64,000 bases of DNA from Apodospora peruviana (Eukaryota; Ascomycota; Sordariomycetes; Sordariales; Lasiosphaeriaceae): contig JAUEDM010000009.1 in the NCBI GenBank assembly GCA_033439685.1, forward strand, positions 1,426,001 through 1,490,000. Direction: 5' to 3'. This document shows, one piece after another, positions 11,728 to 22,378 of the stretch. Numbering within the stretch: the stretch's first letter is position 1; each line of letters begins with the position of its first letter. The notes beneath the pieces are model-generated. The model made no database searches and was not told where the DNA came from. It saw only the letters and a list, made by a program, of their open reading frames with translations. The position numbers and the translations under genes are program-made.

Positions 11728-12443
11728 ATTGGGCCTTGGCCACTAGTCGCCTCAACAAGCTTTTCCACCTTGTACTGGATCAGAATAAATGCAACTCCAT
11801 CTCTCGCTTCCATCATCTCGTCGTCATCAAGCTGGATAATAGACCCAACCTTCCATGCGACCGGCGATTCACTGAAGTCTTTGCCCGTTTTCTTCCAGAT
11901 CACGACCCCACAGCCTCCGGCGGTTGACTTTTTGGGCTCCTGACCGAGCAGGAGACTTCTGTTAGGCGGGTTTCCCGTCTTGTCCCGAGTCTGCGCCGCC
12001 GTGGACTCGCTTGCGGTTGCGCCAAGCCCATGCCGATCTTCAGATGGAGCATCGCCGGCGACTGCTGCGACACTCTTGGGCGGGTCGGAGGGCTTTGGGA
12101 TAGGAATAATCACAGAGATTCGACCTATTACGGCAGGGAAAGTGCGGTTCTCCATGTAGTTGACTCCCAGGCGATTATCCCAGCGCAAGAGCTTCCCTTG
12201 GTGTCTAGCCCGTTCTTGAAAAACCATCTTGATATTGGTCAGCGTAAATTAATTCAGGAATTGTTTTCTAATTACCTTGTCTCCTCCGGTATTGTATGCC
12301 GTAACAACATCCTTTTGTTCCGGACGTAACTGGGAAAGCGGGACTATCCACAACCCACCATTCTTATGAGTTAGTTCTTCGGCACGCAGGCCGGCTTTCT
12401 CGGCGAGGGCTCGAAATTGCTCAGAACATTCGATAGCGTACAT
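11724..12443 (-). CDS. Hypothetical protein, 223 aa, convergent partner
   Basis: Two exons on the minus strand: 12443-12276 and 12227-11724, with a 48-nt intron (GTAATT donor, AG acceptor) in phase 0. The ATG at 12443 is preferred over upstream non-ATG codons. The N-terminal 56 residues are compact and could be the first strands of an alpha/beta domain. The middle is a Ser/Ala/Pro linker, and the C-terminal about 60 residues are mixed beta and acidic (Asp-Asp-Asp-Glu). I recognise no domain, signal peptide or membrane helix. Its TAG shares two bases with the TAA of the 866-aa gene, so the two transcripts must overlap in their 3' ends. Confidence 0.65.
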
Positions 12444-13478
12444 ACTGGTGGAAAGTGGTGATTTCGCAATAGTTATCAGAGGAGAATGTAGTGTGTGGAT
12501 GCCCGTTAAATATCTCGGCGTCAGCGGCTCGTCCCGCACTTGATGCGTCGGGTGCACAGCCGCCAGCGGGCTCCAACCCCGCTATAGAGTGGTGCCAAAC
12601 AAAGGCGAACCTGAGCTAACCGCGCCCGATAAACCGACGGCGCAAACTGATGAAATGATGGTAGTTTGAGCTTTGCCAGCTGTCTGAACGTCCCTTTTAG
12701 TTACCTAAATGTTACATAGTGCCTCCACCTGGTAACGAGGTGGCAGCCGGCAGGGCTTCCGCAACCCCGTGATATCTAGACACAAAGCAATTGCACAAAC
12801 TCAAAGATTTAAGCAATTCAACTGCATTAAAACACCATAAAAGAGTCGCAATTTTAATTGCAATGCAAGTTGAATTGCAGGCGAATCCGTGAGCCGGCTG
12901 CTGTCGCTTATCAAATTTCGATGTGGCTGACCTAAGCTGCCAGGTGCCAAAGTTCAGACCACTTTCATTTTATCAGTTTGTACCGTCATTTTATCGGCTG
13001 CGGAGCTAAATTCCATAAATCTGTTAGTTGGTGATGAGCCCTGCTTGGGCGCAAATGCAGAACTGCCAGATCTACTAATCTAGCCGAAGGAACATTTTCC
13101 TCCCACGTACGGCAGCCAAATTTGAAACCCCCCAAGTTCAACCCCGCAAAACGAGTCCGAGCGCCCCCGAAAGCCGTCTGGCCATTGGTTGAAATTCTTA
13201 GCTCCTTGGCGCTACCAAGTGCACGTCACCTAATTGGAGCAAAACAAATGCCAAGCCAAACCTTAAATCAATCCAATCTTATTGGGCCTACAGAGACCCC
13301 TTTCGACAACACAAAACAATGCAGCCACACATCCGGATTGCTGCAAATCTGGTGTGTAAGTGATTGAGCGTCCTCGGCGATCAGATCTGTGTGCTGCAAT
13401 ACCGCAAAATTCCGCCACACGTGGCTGTCGAGCAAGCATGTCGACAAGTCCCGCCTATCACAACCCTAGTAGTCTTCG
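12444..13478. other. AT-richer intergenic stretch
   Basis: Nothing coding is supported. It contains an imperfect inverted repeat at 12814-12877 and AT-rich patches; it may be promoter DNA of the 223-aa gene followed by decayed sequence. Confidence 0.45.
12814..12877. repeat. Imperfect AT-rich inverted repeat
   Basis: Arm 12814-12832 (caattcaactgcattaaaa) pairs with 12852-12877 if a few extra bases in the right arm are bulged out. The loop is about 19 nt. Function unknown. Confidence 0.5.
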
Positions 13479-13676
13479 GTCGAAAGCTGGAGGGATGAAG
13501 AAGAGGGCGAAGACGATGTAATCGAGGTCGAACTGGCCCAGCTGGACGATCTAGATAAAGGGTGGGTGAGCAAAGCCTATGGAAACGAGGATTTCGCCAA
13601 TCTGAAGATTCCTAGCCTTGGGGAATTGAATACCTTGTTAACTGAAATTTTCCGTATATTTGATCCACGGTTTTGA
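13479..13676 (+). CDS. 65-codon coding-like fragment
   Basis: An open frame without its own ATG, running from codon 13479 to a TGA at 13674-13676. It is acidic at first (Glu/Asp run) and then has a helical, leucine-rich end. Codon pattern and composition look like the C-terminal exon of a real protein rather than chance. An in-frame TAG lies just upstream, so it would need an upstream splice or is a truncated relic. Family not recognised. Confidence 0.3.
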   Translation, partial: VESWRDEEEGEDDVIEVELAQLDDLDKGWVSKAYGNEDFANLKIPSLGELNTLLTEIFRIFDPRF

Positions 13677-14068
13677 GAAGGGTCGGTATAATGATGTTCT
13701 GATATCTTGCCTCAAGCAGCAATACGTGCTCTAGACCTCTACTACCTGTTTACATGTGCTTCGTGCTCTGCACTCTGGTTATATAGCTAGGCAGACCTAG
13801 TTTTGTACAATTTGTAATAGCGCTACGACTTTCTATTAAAAGGTAGGATACTCTTGTATGCCCAAAATAGAGTACGAGAAGCGTCGTTGGGTAATTGAGG
13901 TCTTGAACAGATTTGATGGAAACTCTGGTCTTTATATCCATAAATGACATGACTAATCTTAGTCTCTGAAGAAAGCCTAGATGCCGGCTGAACAAGAATA
14001 GAATAAGGGACTTAGATCTACTTGAGTCTAATCTGCATTTTCAGAGCACCAACAGGGAAAAAAATACT

Positions 14069-14407
14069 CTATAATTGTCCTGATCCGGTGAATCCCAAAT
14101 CCTCTGCTGTAGCCTCATCTACAGTCTGCGTAAAGCCCTGTCCGTTTCCATTTGGCATTGACGGTGAAGTGGGAGGAGGAGGAGGAGGAGGAGGAGGAGG
14201 GGGAGGAGGAGGAGGAGTAGACGGAGTAGGAGGAGAAACGGGAGGGTGAGGATTGTTGCGGTCGTTATTAGGTAAGTCACTATTGAGTGACATTGATGAT
14301 GAAGTGGGAGGGCCGGGAGGAGCAGGAGCAGAAGTGGGAGGGTGAGGATCGTTGCGGCCGTTATTGGGTAAGTCACTATTGAGTGACCTTGGTGGATTGG
14401 TTGACAT
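14069..14407 (-). CDS. Proline-rich exon, 112 aa
   Basis: An ATG at 14407 opens a frame with two copies of a Ser-Leu-Asn-Ser-Asp-Leu-Pro-Asn-Asn motif. A run of about 15 prolines follows, then a Gly/Asn/Thr tail. The frame also stays open upstream of the ATG for about 35 codons. The duplicated motif and spliced-looking fragments further upstream (to about 14780) suggest an exon of a larger low-complexity protein. No function can be assigned, and simple-sequence DNA alone could produce such a frame. Confidence 0.35.
   Translation of the reverse strand: MSTNPPRSLNSDLPNNGRNDPHPPTSAPAPPGPPTSSSMSLNSDLPNNDRNNPHPPVSPPTPSTPPPPPPPPPPPPPPPTSPSMPNGNGQGFTQTVDEATAEDLGFTGSGQL
14166..14218 (+). repeat. GGA triplet repeat
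   Basis: About 15 GGA triplets with one GGG interruption. On the minus strand it encodes the proline run of the 112-aa frame. Confidence 0.85.
14254..14398. repeat. Two tandem copies of a 47-bp word
   Basis: 14254-14300 (gttgcggtcgttattaggtaa start) recurs at 14352-14398 with few changes, at a spacing of 98 bp. The minus-strand reading gives the duplicated Asn/Asp motif of the proline-rich frame. Confidence 0.75.
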
Positions 14408-14509
14408 GGTTCCTGGTGGATTTAGCGTTCGGACACAAACTGGAGGGTGTTTCTTCTGTGGCTGGGGGTGGGATGAGGTTGGGAGATTGCCGTCTCTGGG
14501 TGCGGGACG

Positions 14510-14790
14510 CTTTTACCTGGATGTAGAGCCGTCTTCAAGGCAGTGACCAGATCTTGCAGAGAGAGTAACGGCTCACGTATGCTAGATTGTGAGCCGTGAA
14601 GCGACCTCGGTCTGGATGAACCAGACTTGAATTGGTCAGTTCACTGTTTTTATTCTTGATATATCACCTACTTACCTGAAAAGTGAATAGATGGGCTTGA
14701 GTCGTGGATGGAAGGAGCTGATGTCTCGAGGTTCTGGAGCCGTGCTTCAGAGCAGTGACTCTGCTGAAAAGAGCAACAGTTATGACGTTT
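14510..14790 (-). pseudogene. Duplicated exon-like fragments
   Basis: Two segments read on the minus strand (about 14765-14735 and 14565-14530) both code a Val-Thr-Ala-Leu-Lys core. They are flanked by GT/AG signals (GTAAGT at 14673-14668, CTGAC then AAG near 14630). They look like tandemly duplicated short exons, one possibly spliced to the other (frame continues over the junction for over 40 codons). A complete gene could not be closed, so this is called a fragment. Confidence 0.25.
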
Positions 14791-15188
14791 TGATAGTTGA
14801 GTAGAGAACCGGTAAATGCTGGGATAACTGTTGGCAGCGATCACAGCACAGCCTACAGTAGTCTGAATTTGCAACGTTGGCCTGTCTCTCGCAACCACAA
14901 TAGCACATACACAAGAGGATGCCGGGCATGGTTGATAATTATAACAGTGATGAGGGAGAGTTGATGTGGGCAGGAAAGGGTATCTTATACTTTCTCGGCC
15001 AGTCTTCTTAGATTTAGAGTAGAAAACCCGTATGGACCTGAGCGTTGAGTTATGCTATGGTGATACATATAACCCCTTGCTTACTCCCACTCTGTCTAAT
15101 CGAGCCGTAGTTTACAAATTAGAACAGAACCAACGACATGTTGATAATTCGGGAGCTTGCCCTCGACCGGAATCCCATCCGTAGCTAA

Positions 15189-15686
15189 CTAGTCAGCCGC
15201 AGCTACGGGCATGCATGGTGAGTTGAAATTGGCCGCTGTTTGAACTAGACGTCCCACGTGGAGTTGTTTCCACGAGAGGATCGTCATGCATATCACAAAT
15301 TCGATAACAAGGTGAACCTCGGGGCCCGTCTGCACGGCCAACACATCTGCAGACATGAACGTCTTAAGAGCATCGAGCGCGGACATGCAGCCGGCATAGC
15401 TGCGTGAGCAAGCCGATATTAGAGACAGTCTCTTTACAGGGACACACCTTCCTTCCTTGTCCCGCTGCAGCTGACCATGCAGTCTAAGCTGGCACATTGA
15501 GATGTACAAGATCGAAGCCATTGACCAGTTGTGCGCGGTAAATACCATGGAGGCTCGTCTACGTAAGGGATTTCCAGTCAAGAACCGAAATTGGCTAGAG
15601 ACCCCTGCGGACGTGTGTCGGTCGACGTAGATTGCTACTTCATATATTTCTAACGTGGGAGCGATCTCCGCGAATCGAAATAACAA
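15189..15686 (-). pseudogene. Partial gene, one intron, family unknown
   Basis: The minus-strand frame is interrupted by a likely 50-nt intron (GTGTGT donor, CTCAC branch, CAG acceptor near 15400). Removing it keeps the frame and joins a helical segment containing Cys-Gln-Leu-Arg-Leu to a leucine/valine-rich helical tail. There is no ATG at the 5' end, so it is an internal or truncated piece. The all-helical pattern is similar to the middle region of fungal transcription factors, but no motif proves that. Confidence 0.3.
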
Positions 15687-16352
<666 letters not shown>

Positions 16353-16991
16353 CAGGTGATCACGTCAAAAATACCGTTGCCAGCTGCTGGGCGCTGGGAG
16401 CGGGCAAAAGTTGGTCCGATCCTACCTTGTCGCAGGTTGGCATTGGTTTGCCTGCACACCTACTGCAAAGCCTTGGTGCAATACTACCAGGCCTCAGGTA
16501 GTTCTTGCGTGGAACGTGCTAGAAAAGTAACCTCAGCTCCAATAGTCGCCCTGTGGCTTTCGCGCCGAACCCCCCGGCCTCTAACCCCCTGCGAATTCAC
16601 TGCACTAAGGTTTACGTGTAAATGCTGGCAGAGGTGTACATCGCGAGCACATTTCATACCTCCTCGACACATCCGGTCCTCCTAGAAACAACATTGGCGA
16701 CCACTCGAGCATACACCTCTTTGCTCTTCTTAGCCACTATCTTAGCGACATAGGAGGCAGGTAATTTCGCGGAATGCCCAGCTCGAGTACTATCTTCCAC
16801 CAAACTGATTGTGCTAGATAAATAGTCATCATCCCCAATAAGGCCGTATGGTCGAGAAATGGACAGTTCTCAACATGGCATATATGCCAGTAAGACATCC
16901 AGTTTCTGCCTGCTCTAACTACCAATCTTTCAGTTAATGACGCTGAAACGCGAGTTATGGTAAGTTTACCATACCTTCGTTCAACAAAATT
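16353..16991. other. Intergenic, nothing supported
   Basis: No convincing coding sequence. Frames here are non-ATG or run in from the minisatellite. Confidence 0.4.
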
Positions 16992-17135
16992 TTACGTTTT
17001 CGGCTTCTCTTGGGCCGGTCCCTGCTCAGCAGGTTTTGGTGCTTCCTGAGGTTGCTGGGGAGGGCCTCCACAGAGTCCGCATCTGTAAGGGCCCTGAAAG
17101 CCGCTGCCACGGCAGAGCGTGCATTGCTTCGCCAT
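16992..17135 (-). CDS. 47-aa Cys-motif microprotein
   Basis: An ATG at 17135 opens a 47-codon frame ending at a TAA. The first 24 residues contain two CxxC pairs, the first followed by Arg-Gly-Ser-Gly and the second by Gly-Gly. This is the layout of the CxxCxGxG zinc-binding repeats of DnaJ-like proteins. The remainder is Pro/Gln/Glu/Lys and looks disordered. A longer frame overlaps on the same strand but has a poor composition. Small fungal proteins of this form exist from memory, but the function is unknown. It would probably bind one zinc ion. Confidence 0.5.
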   Translation of the reverse strand: MAKQCTLCRGSGFQGPYRCGLCGGPPQQPQEAPKPAEQGPAQEKPKT

Positions 17136-17449
17136 CGTCGACCACAATTATGGAGGTCCAGGAGGACTACAGTTAGGTGATAATAGTTGAGAAGGATGTG
17201 TTTGCTCATGCGTACGCCTTGCTCGTTGTGAGCATTGGAGGAAGGGATAGAGGGTATATATACATTGCCGAGAAAGGGTTTTGCCGTCTTTTGCCGACAG
17301 CAGCATCATTAATTGGAACCCGAAATGCCGAAACTGCCCAAGCCACGTGATACAACAGGTAATCATTTGCGAACCACATCCATTCTGCTCTTTCTCCCTA
17401 CTACCACACATCTGTACCTTGAGAATTAACTCGGCTAAAAGGGAACAAC

Positions 17450-18846
17450 ATGACGGAGAACAGGTGCCAGAGCTGCCCCAAGCATTTTAGTTCCAACGAA
17501 GAGTTGAAAGAACACGCCCTCGACTACCAAGTCAGTCTTCCGACCATTTGCCAATCATGAACCCAGTTAACGTTCTTTCAGTTGCGAGTAACACGTGCAG
17601 TTGAGCGTGTCAATGCTTGCCAGGTTCGTATGTACCCATGTTGCGGGTTTCAGCTCCTAATACCTTCTAGTCTCGGTTAAAAAAGGCGATTCACATTCTC
17701 GTACTTTGCATGCGCCATGAGGACGGTAGCGCTGGTGCTGTTGGTTATGATGAATTAGCTAGCGACGGCGACGGCGACAGCGATAGCGATAGCGATGGCG
17801 ACTTAGATTTTGACTCCCGCTATGTTCGCCAGAACAAAGATTTACAGTGTCCCCAACCTGGCTGCGGGGGAGGGTCGTTCGATCGTAAGAGTCTGCGACG
17901 GCATTATGAGACCCGTAAGTTGCTTCTCGGAATGCAAGTATGGAGAATTATATTAATACAATTTTCAGACGTTCAATGTGCTGAAGAGTGTCCATTTTGC
18001 GGGAAGACGCTTGTTCGGGTATCGCAAGCCAAAAGGCATCGTCATGAATGCCAAAAAGCTAAACGAAAGGATACTGTTGGTTCTCAAAGGAATTTGGAAA
18101 GAGCTGAGCAGCAACGGGTAAGTTTGGCTCAGTCTGTGTCTACCCAGCTGAGCCAGGCCATGAGGTTGATGGCCGGCAGCGGCGAAGAACTATCGGAGCA
18201 TCCGGGAAGCCCTAGCCGCAAGAGAAAGCGGGCTCGACAACTAGAAGCGGATGGCAGCCAATACGGGAAACCAAGAGGAATTGCCGGGGCTCCAGTCTCG
18301 TACGCTCTTCATGTTGATCCTGCTGCCGGTATGCCAAGTCCGCAACTGGTACCATGATATCGGGTTGTTGCGCTAATCCACCCAGCAGATGACGGCGCCT
18401 GGCGGAGTTTCGTGGCCGCATCGTCCAATGATCCAACGACGATTATCCCTAACAGCAAACTTTCTTTTCAGTCAAGGGAACACGATCTCAGGCCTGGGGA
18501 AAGCGACACTGCCGCGATGTATTTTTCCTCGACTGACCCAAGTACTGGTTACGCCATCCTCGGTAGTTCTGGAGGGGATCACTACAATGCTGTCACGCCG
18601 TCCTTTCTTTCTGCAGCAAATTCACTTCAACGAGCTCCGGCTCTATCTGCACACACTGTGGACGGTACAGGTCTCTTTTTGGGTGCTTGTACCGGCGGAG
18701 AACATGCAGGTTCAGTTCCGCGAGCTCCTGCTTTGGGTGTACATACCGTGGATGGAAATCCCGCACATCGTTCTCTCCACAATTACCCATCTGCGCATGT
18801 TGGTACATCGACTGCAGCAAGTGAAAGTTATGTTATTTTAGAATAA
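17450..18846 (+). CDS. C2H2 zinc-finger protein, 395 aa
   Basis: Five exons close in frame: 17450-17530, 17582-17623, 17671-17914, 17969-18328 and 18386-18846. The introns of 51, 47, 54 and 57 nt all have GT-AG ends. The N-terminus has a partial finger (Cys-x2-Cys, then Phe, Leu, His). An Asp/Ser/Gly acidic run precedes a classical finger, Cys-x4-Cys then His-x3-His, whose last His codon is split by intron 3. A third Cys-x2-Cys with His-x-His-x-Cys follows. After that come a Lys/Arg patch (possible nuclear signal) and a Ser/Gly/Ala-rich tail with a twice-repeated Arg-Ala-Pro-Ala-Leu / His-Thr-Val-Asp-Gly pattern. Probably a nuclear DNA- or RNA-binding protein. The last intron choice decides the tail frame and is the least certain. 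Confidence 0.7.
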
Positions 18847-18870
18847 TGGGCTGGGCACACCGAGCTATTC

Positions 18871-19669
18871 TCAGGTACCGTCCGTCTTTCTTACAAATGA
18901 GAAATTTGTCCTGAAATTTCTGTGCTTCAGGTCTTCAACTTTCGCCCTAAGAACCTGCTCGTCCGGAAGTTCCATCTTCGCCCAAAATGAAATCTCAAAC
19001 TCCGATACAAAACCAATATTGACGCAGTAGCCGCTAAGGGGGGTAAATCCGAGTCGACTATCTATGATAGCCCTAAGATTTGTTAGCATCTGAATAATAC
19101 TTCCTCGGGGATAACTTACAACCCCCCTTTCTTCATCACGACTTCGACCTCGCGGATGTCGCCCCTGTTCATTTGTAGCCGGGGTAATGAAAGAAGTCCC
19201 CACTCTTCCAATTCTCTGGGATCTATGTTCTGTATGTGCGCGCCCTCGTAGAAGACGATCCGCGATCCGGGCGCCCATAGCTGTATTAGGAGAGCAGGAG
19301 CTTTTGTTGCTGATTTCTGGTAGAAACTAGGATTGTTGAAGAAAACGGCGAAATCGTCAGGAAGCGCGTCGCTGTATATTTTGATGCACCCCCAGCAGGG
19401 CCGGTCAAGGATTGACTCAACGATAGTCCGTATATTCTGAGAGTATTGTACATTAGCATGAGGAGGAGAGGTCTTCCTGTGCAGCTTACCTGATTGTCTA
19501 AGGAGTTGTGGGCGCAAAATTCCAAGCCATATGCCGTCTTAGTCGGCAAACCTTTTCCATTGAACTCGGCGACCCGATCGCCAATCTGGAAGTCCTCTAA
19601 ATAGTAGATGCCAGTCTTTCGGATAGATTCTTCCGCTTGCTCTACTGGTATCGAGCACGTTGAAGCCAT
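18871..19669 (-). CDS. Hypothetical protein, 232 aa
   Basis: Three exons: 19669-19490, 19436-19120 and 19072-18871. The introns of 53 and 47 nt (GTAAGC and GTAAGT donors) leave the frame closed. The protein has no signal peptide or membrane segment. The middle contains a Trp-Ala-Pro-Gly-Ser motif, then a Tyr-Glu-Gly-(Ala)-His motif and a beta-rich end, giving the impression of a cupin-like or phytanoyl-dioxygenase-like beta sandwich, but metal ligands cannot be assigned. Similar fungal hypotheticals are remembered without function. Its 3' end lies 24 bp from the convergent C2H2 gene. Confidence 0.65.
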
Positions 19670-19852
19670 GGCTGCGTGGCCGTAACGAGTGTTGCCAGGA
19701 AGAAACTGTTTGTTCAATTGTTTTGGCGGGGTCTGGAAGAATGCACAGACCATATACCCCGCATCGAGCTCAATTTCAATAAAAGTTGGGTCGTTCCGCC
19801 TCTGGCTCCATCAAGGTATGCACAGACCATCCCCCACGACAAGACGCCGACA

Positions 19853-19960
19853 TGTAGCTGCCCGACCGAAAATACGTATTTCAGGATAAACCAACTTCTC
19901 CTACGTGGTGTCCCGACCAGATCAGCCTGACTTGTGGTCTTGTGTGCAGCCTGTGTGCCA
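19853..19960 (-). repeat. Coding-like relic, inverted copy of 30868-30980
   Basis: The reverse complement of this stretch matches 30868-30980. It shares a Gly-Thr-Gln-Ala-Ala, a Thr-Ser-Gln-Ala-Asp-Leu and a Gly-Gln/Ser-Leu/Tyr end when translated. Both copies lack starts and have stops nearby. They are two dead copies of one unrecognised gene or element. Confidence 0.6.
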
Positions 19961-20268
19961 ATCTTTGAACTACACGTCCCAATTGTCAAGGCGTTCAGCG
20001 GCGTCTTACCAGGAGTGTGGGGGCGGTGGCGTATGGAGGGCCTGGTGTTAAGATTACCCGTGCAGTCGTTGAGGTCGCACTAACAATTGGTCCTATCAGG
20101 CGGTGGCCGGAACTCGCCGTTCTCGTCGGAAATAATTCCGGGTGCACGTTCCTTCGATCGCCAGGTCCGAACCCAAACAATCGTGTCAGCCGTCCTCTGC
20201 CCAGGTCATCAAAACCTTCGGAAAGTCCGACCACGCCAGCGGCACGACGCCTTTTTTTCTACATCACA

Positions 20269-21840
20269 ATGGACGACGAGCTTGCGACACTACGAGAGGC
20301 TCTTGTGCAAGCTGAGCGCCGGGCCTGGGAAGCGGAGACTCGCGCCTTCGATGAGTAACGCCGACGCGAAGAAGCCGAAGAGGTCGCAAGAGCATCACAA
20401 CCACAATCACTGGAGCTTTATCTTGAGACCTGTCACTCCCTCAGTCTTGCTATCCGGGTAGTCACCGACCGTTCTCTGACCACCCAAGGCGACACGACCA
20501 ATCCTGTCGGCCGTATTTACCCCCAACGAATCGCCGAATCGCACGACTTTCCAGTAAGACAGGAGGAAATATGGGAACAGCTCTCCAACCCGTCCTTCGT
20601 CAATAACCCTGTGTTTCCATCCCTACACCAGATGGCCTATGTTGAGTCTTTGATCAGCCCCATCAGCAGCGAGCAAGGCCTCCGCTCCTTCGAGCGCGAC
20701 ACCGTCGAAAATGCAGTACAGAAGCTAGTTGATGCAGTATCCGACAACACGCACTCCGAGACTCCCTTGGCCTGCGAGGAACCGTGACGTTCGAGAGCCA
20801 CACGAATCTAGGTGCCGTCGACGACAGACTTTCCGAGCCTCTCGAGCGCATGTCCCTTGCCGGGAATAGTGCCGCAGACATAGCCCTCACAACGACCGCA
20901 GCGATCCGAAAACCACGCCGCCCCGCGAAAGGGAAAGGCAACCGAGCGGACCAGTTTTGCATATACAGGACGGCAGACGGCGCCAAGATCCCGGCGATGG
21001 CCATCGAGTACAAGGCGCCACACAAGCTAAGCCAGGAAGAAATTGTAACCGGGTTGGCATCCGATATCCAGCCGGGACGAGACGTGATCAATAAGGACTG
21101 CGAGGGCTTTGTCCTCGCGTCGAGGGCGCTCACCGCCGCTGTCGTCACGCAACTCTTCTCCTACATGGTCGGCAAGGGCATACAATATGGATACGTCTGT
21201 ACGGGACAAGTCTTCGTCTTTCTCTATATTCCGGACGATCCCGCTACAGTCTTCTACCACGTGTGCGTGCCGAACCTAGATGTCATCCAGGACGACGAGA
21301 ATAGACTTCATCGCACGGCTGTCGCACAGGTCTTCGCCTTCATCCTCCAAGCCCTCCGTACGCCACCGCCCCCACAATCATGGCACGACGCCGCTGGAAC
21401 GCCTTGACACTTGGGACGTGGAGTTCGAAGATGTGCTGGGCAAAATCCCAGCGACAGTTCGCAAGGACAAAGAACGCGCTTCCCCATACAAGCCTCAGCG
21501 CTGGCAGGGCTTTACGCGCTCGCCAATTCAGACTCGATTTGGTTGCAAGCAGGCCAGCATCAAGACCGGTCTACGACATGATGACGATGACGAACCGCCG
21601 CCCCCTTCGCCAACAGCGGATCGGCTGACTCGTTCTGGCAGGAAACCTGCGACATTAGGCGCCTCTGGCGGACATTGATGATGTGATGCAACGAGCACGT
21701 TGCGTCGCTGGTCGGGCCACAACATGCTGGAAAGCTCATCGCGAAGGCCTGCCATAGACGCCGCTCGTCATCAAAGACTCATGGCAATACCCAGAGCGCG
21801 ATGAGGAAGGCGAGCTATTATACGAGGTGACTCTCCCTCA
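20269..21840 (+). pseudogene. FunK1-family large protein, broken N-terminal half
   Basis: Reading from the ATG at 20269, a coiled N-terminus (Glu/Arg/Ala heptads) hits a TAA at 20356; the same frame then runs open to about 20788. It has to shift near 20772 to continue as the 20784-21407 frame, and shifts again near 21395. Translation across the breaks gives the well-known N-terminal region of the large fungal proteins that end in a FunK1-like kinase domain. Conserved parts are an Asp-Gln-Phe-Cys-Ile-Tyr segment, an Ile-Glu-Tyr-Lys-Ala-Pro-His-Lys motif and a Ser-Tyr-Met-(Val)-Gly-Lys-Gly-Ile-Gln-Tyr-Gly-Tyr motif. The TAA replaces a probable CAA (C to T). The kinase half is missing; a FunK1 piece starts at about 21690. 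Non-functional. Confidence 0.75.
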
Positions 21841-21960
21841 AGCGCATTCCGCCCGTCATGACAGACCAGTTCTCGAAGATCATTGAGGAAAACCCTATTG
21901 GGAAAGGCCTTGATGCATTCCTCGCCTCCTTCTATTCAACCTGCGAAGTGAAATCAAGCG
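21690..21960 (+). pseudogene. Shuffled FunK1 fragments
   Basis: 21690-21835 encodes the internal FunK1 segment that reads Met-Gln-Arg-Ala-Arg-Cys then a Trp-Lys-Ala-His motif, matching 23400-23520 on the minus strand. It is followed at 21858 by an ATG and a segment matching the N-terminus of the same kinase (Ile-Gly-Lys-Gly-Leu-Asp-Ala-Phe). In the intact gene the N-terminus comes first, so the order is inverted here: the pieces were rearranged, not just truncated. Confidence 0.65.
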
Positions 21961-22378
21961 GCGCGTGGTCAACGGTTAAAAGCCGGGTAACACTCACGGA
22001 AATATGGAGACGTTGTGAAAAGGAGCCAATAGTGTTCAACACGTCCCGTTATTTGTATTTGCGACTCCAGATCGGCTGCTCCAAAGCTCAGGTCCCTCCG
22101 CAAGCCTTTTCCGGGCTTTCTCAAGGATTTCCCGCATTCGAGTATATAAACCACTATCCTCCTACCATGGTGAGATCAAGGACAACAGGCCGGACCGCTT
22201 TATCGTGAGTAAGCGCGGACAAGTCGAGCCTGAAAACCTGGCCATCGGCGACTTCGATCTCGCAGGGTGTTCGGCATTCTGGTCGCGTGCGCCGCATTAC
22301 TGTGCAAGTGCGAGAAACGGAGCTGGAAGCTGTGGAGATCACTGCACTCTTTCTGCTGATTTACACTAAACCGCGAGG
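21961..22378 (+). other. Unassigned fragment between pseudogenes
   Basis: Contains a short open piece (about 22170-22300) with an Asn-Leu-Ala-Ile-Gly-Asp-Phe-Asp-Leu stretch; the source is unknown. It ends directly at the stop codon of the minus-strand kinase gene. Confidence 0.3.

Noticed and set aside
18389..18841. Alternative 150-codon frame for the last exon of the C2H2 gene
   Set aside because: Hydrophobic, unlike the rest of the protein. The other frame is reached by a normal GTATGC...CAG intron.
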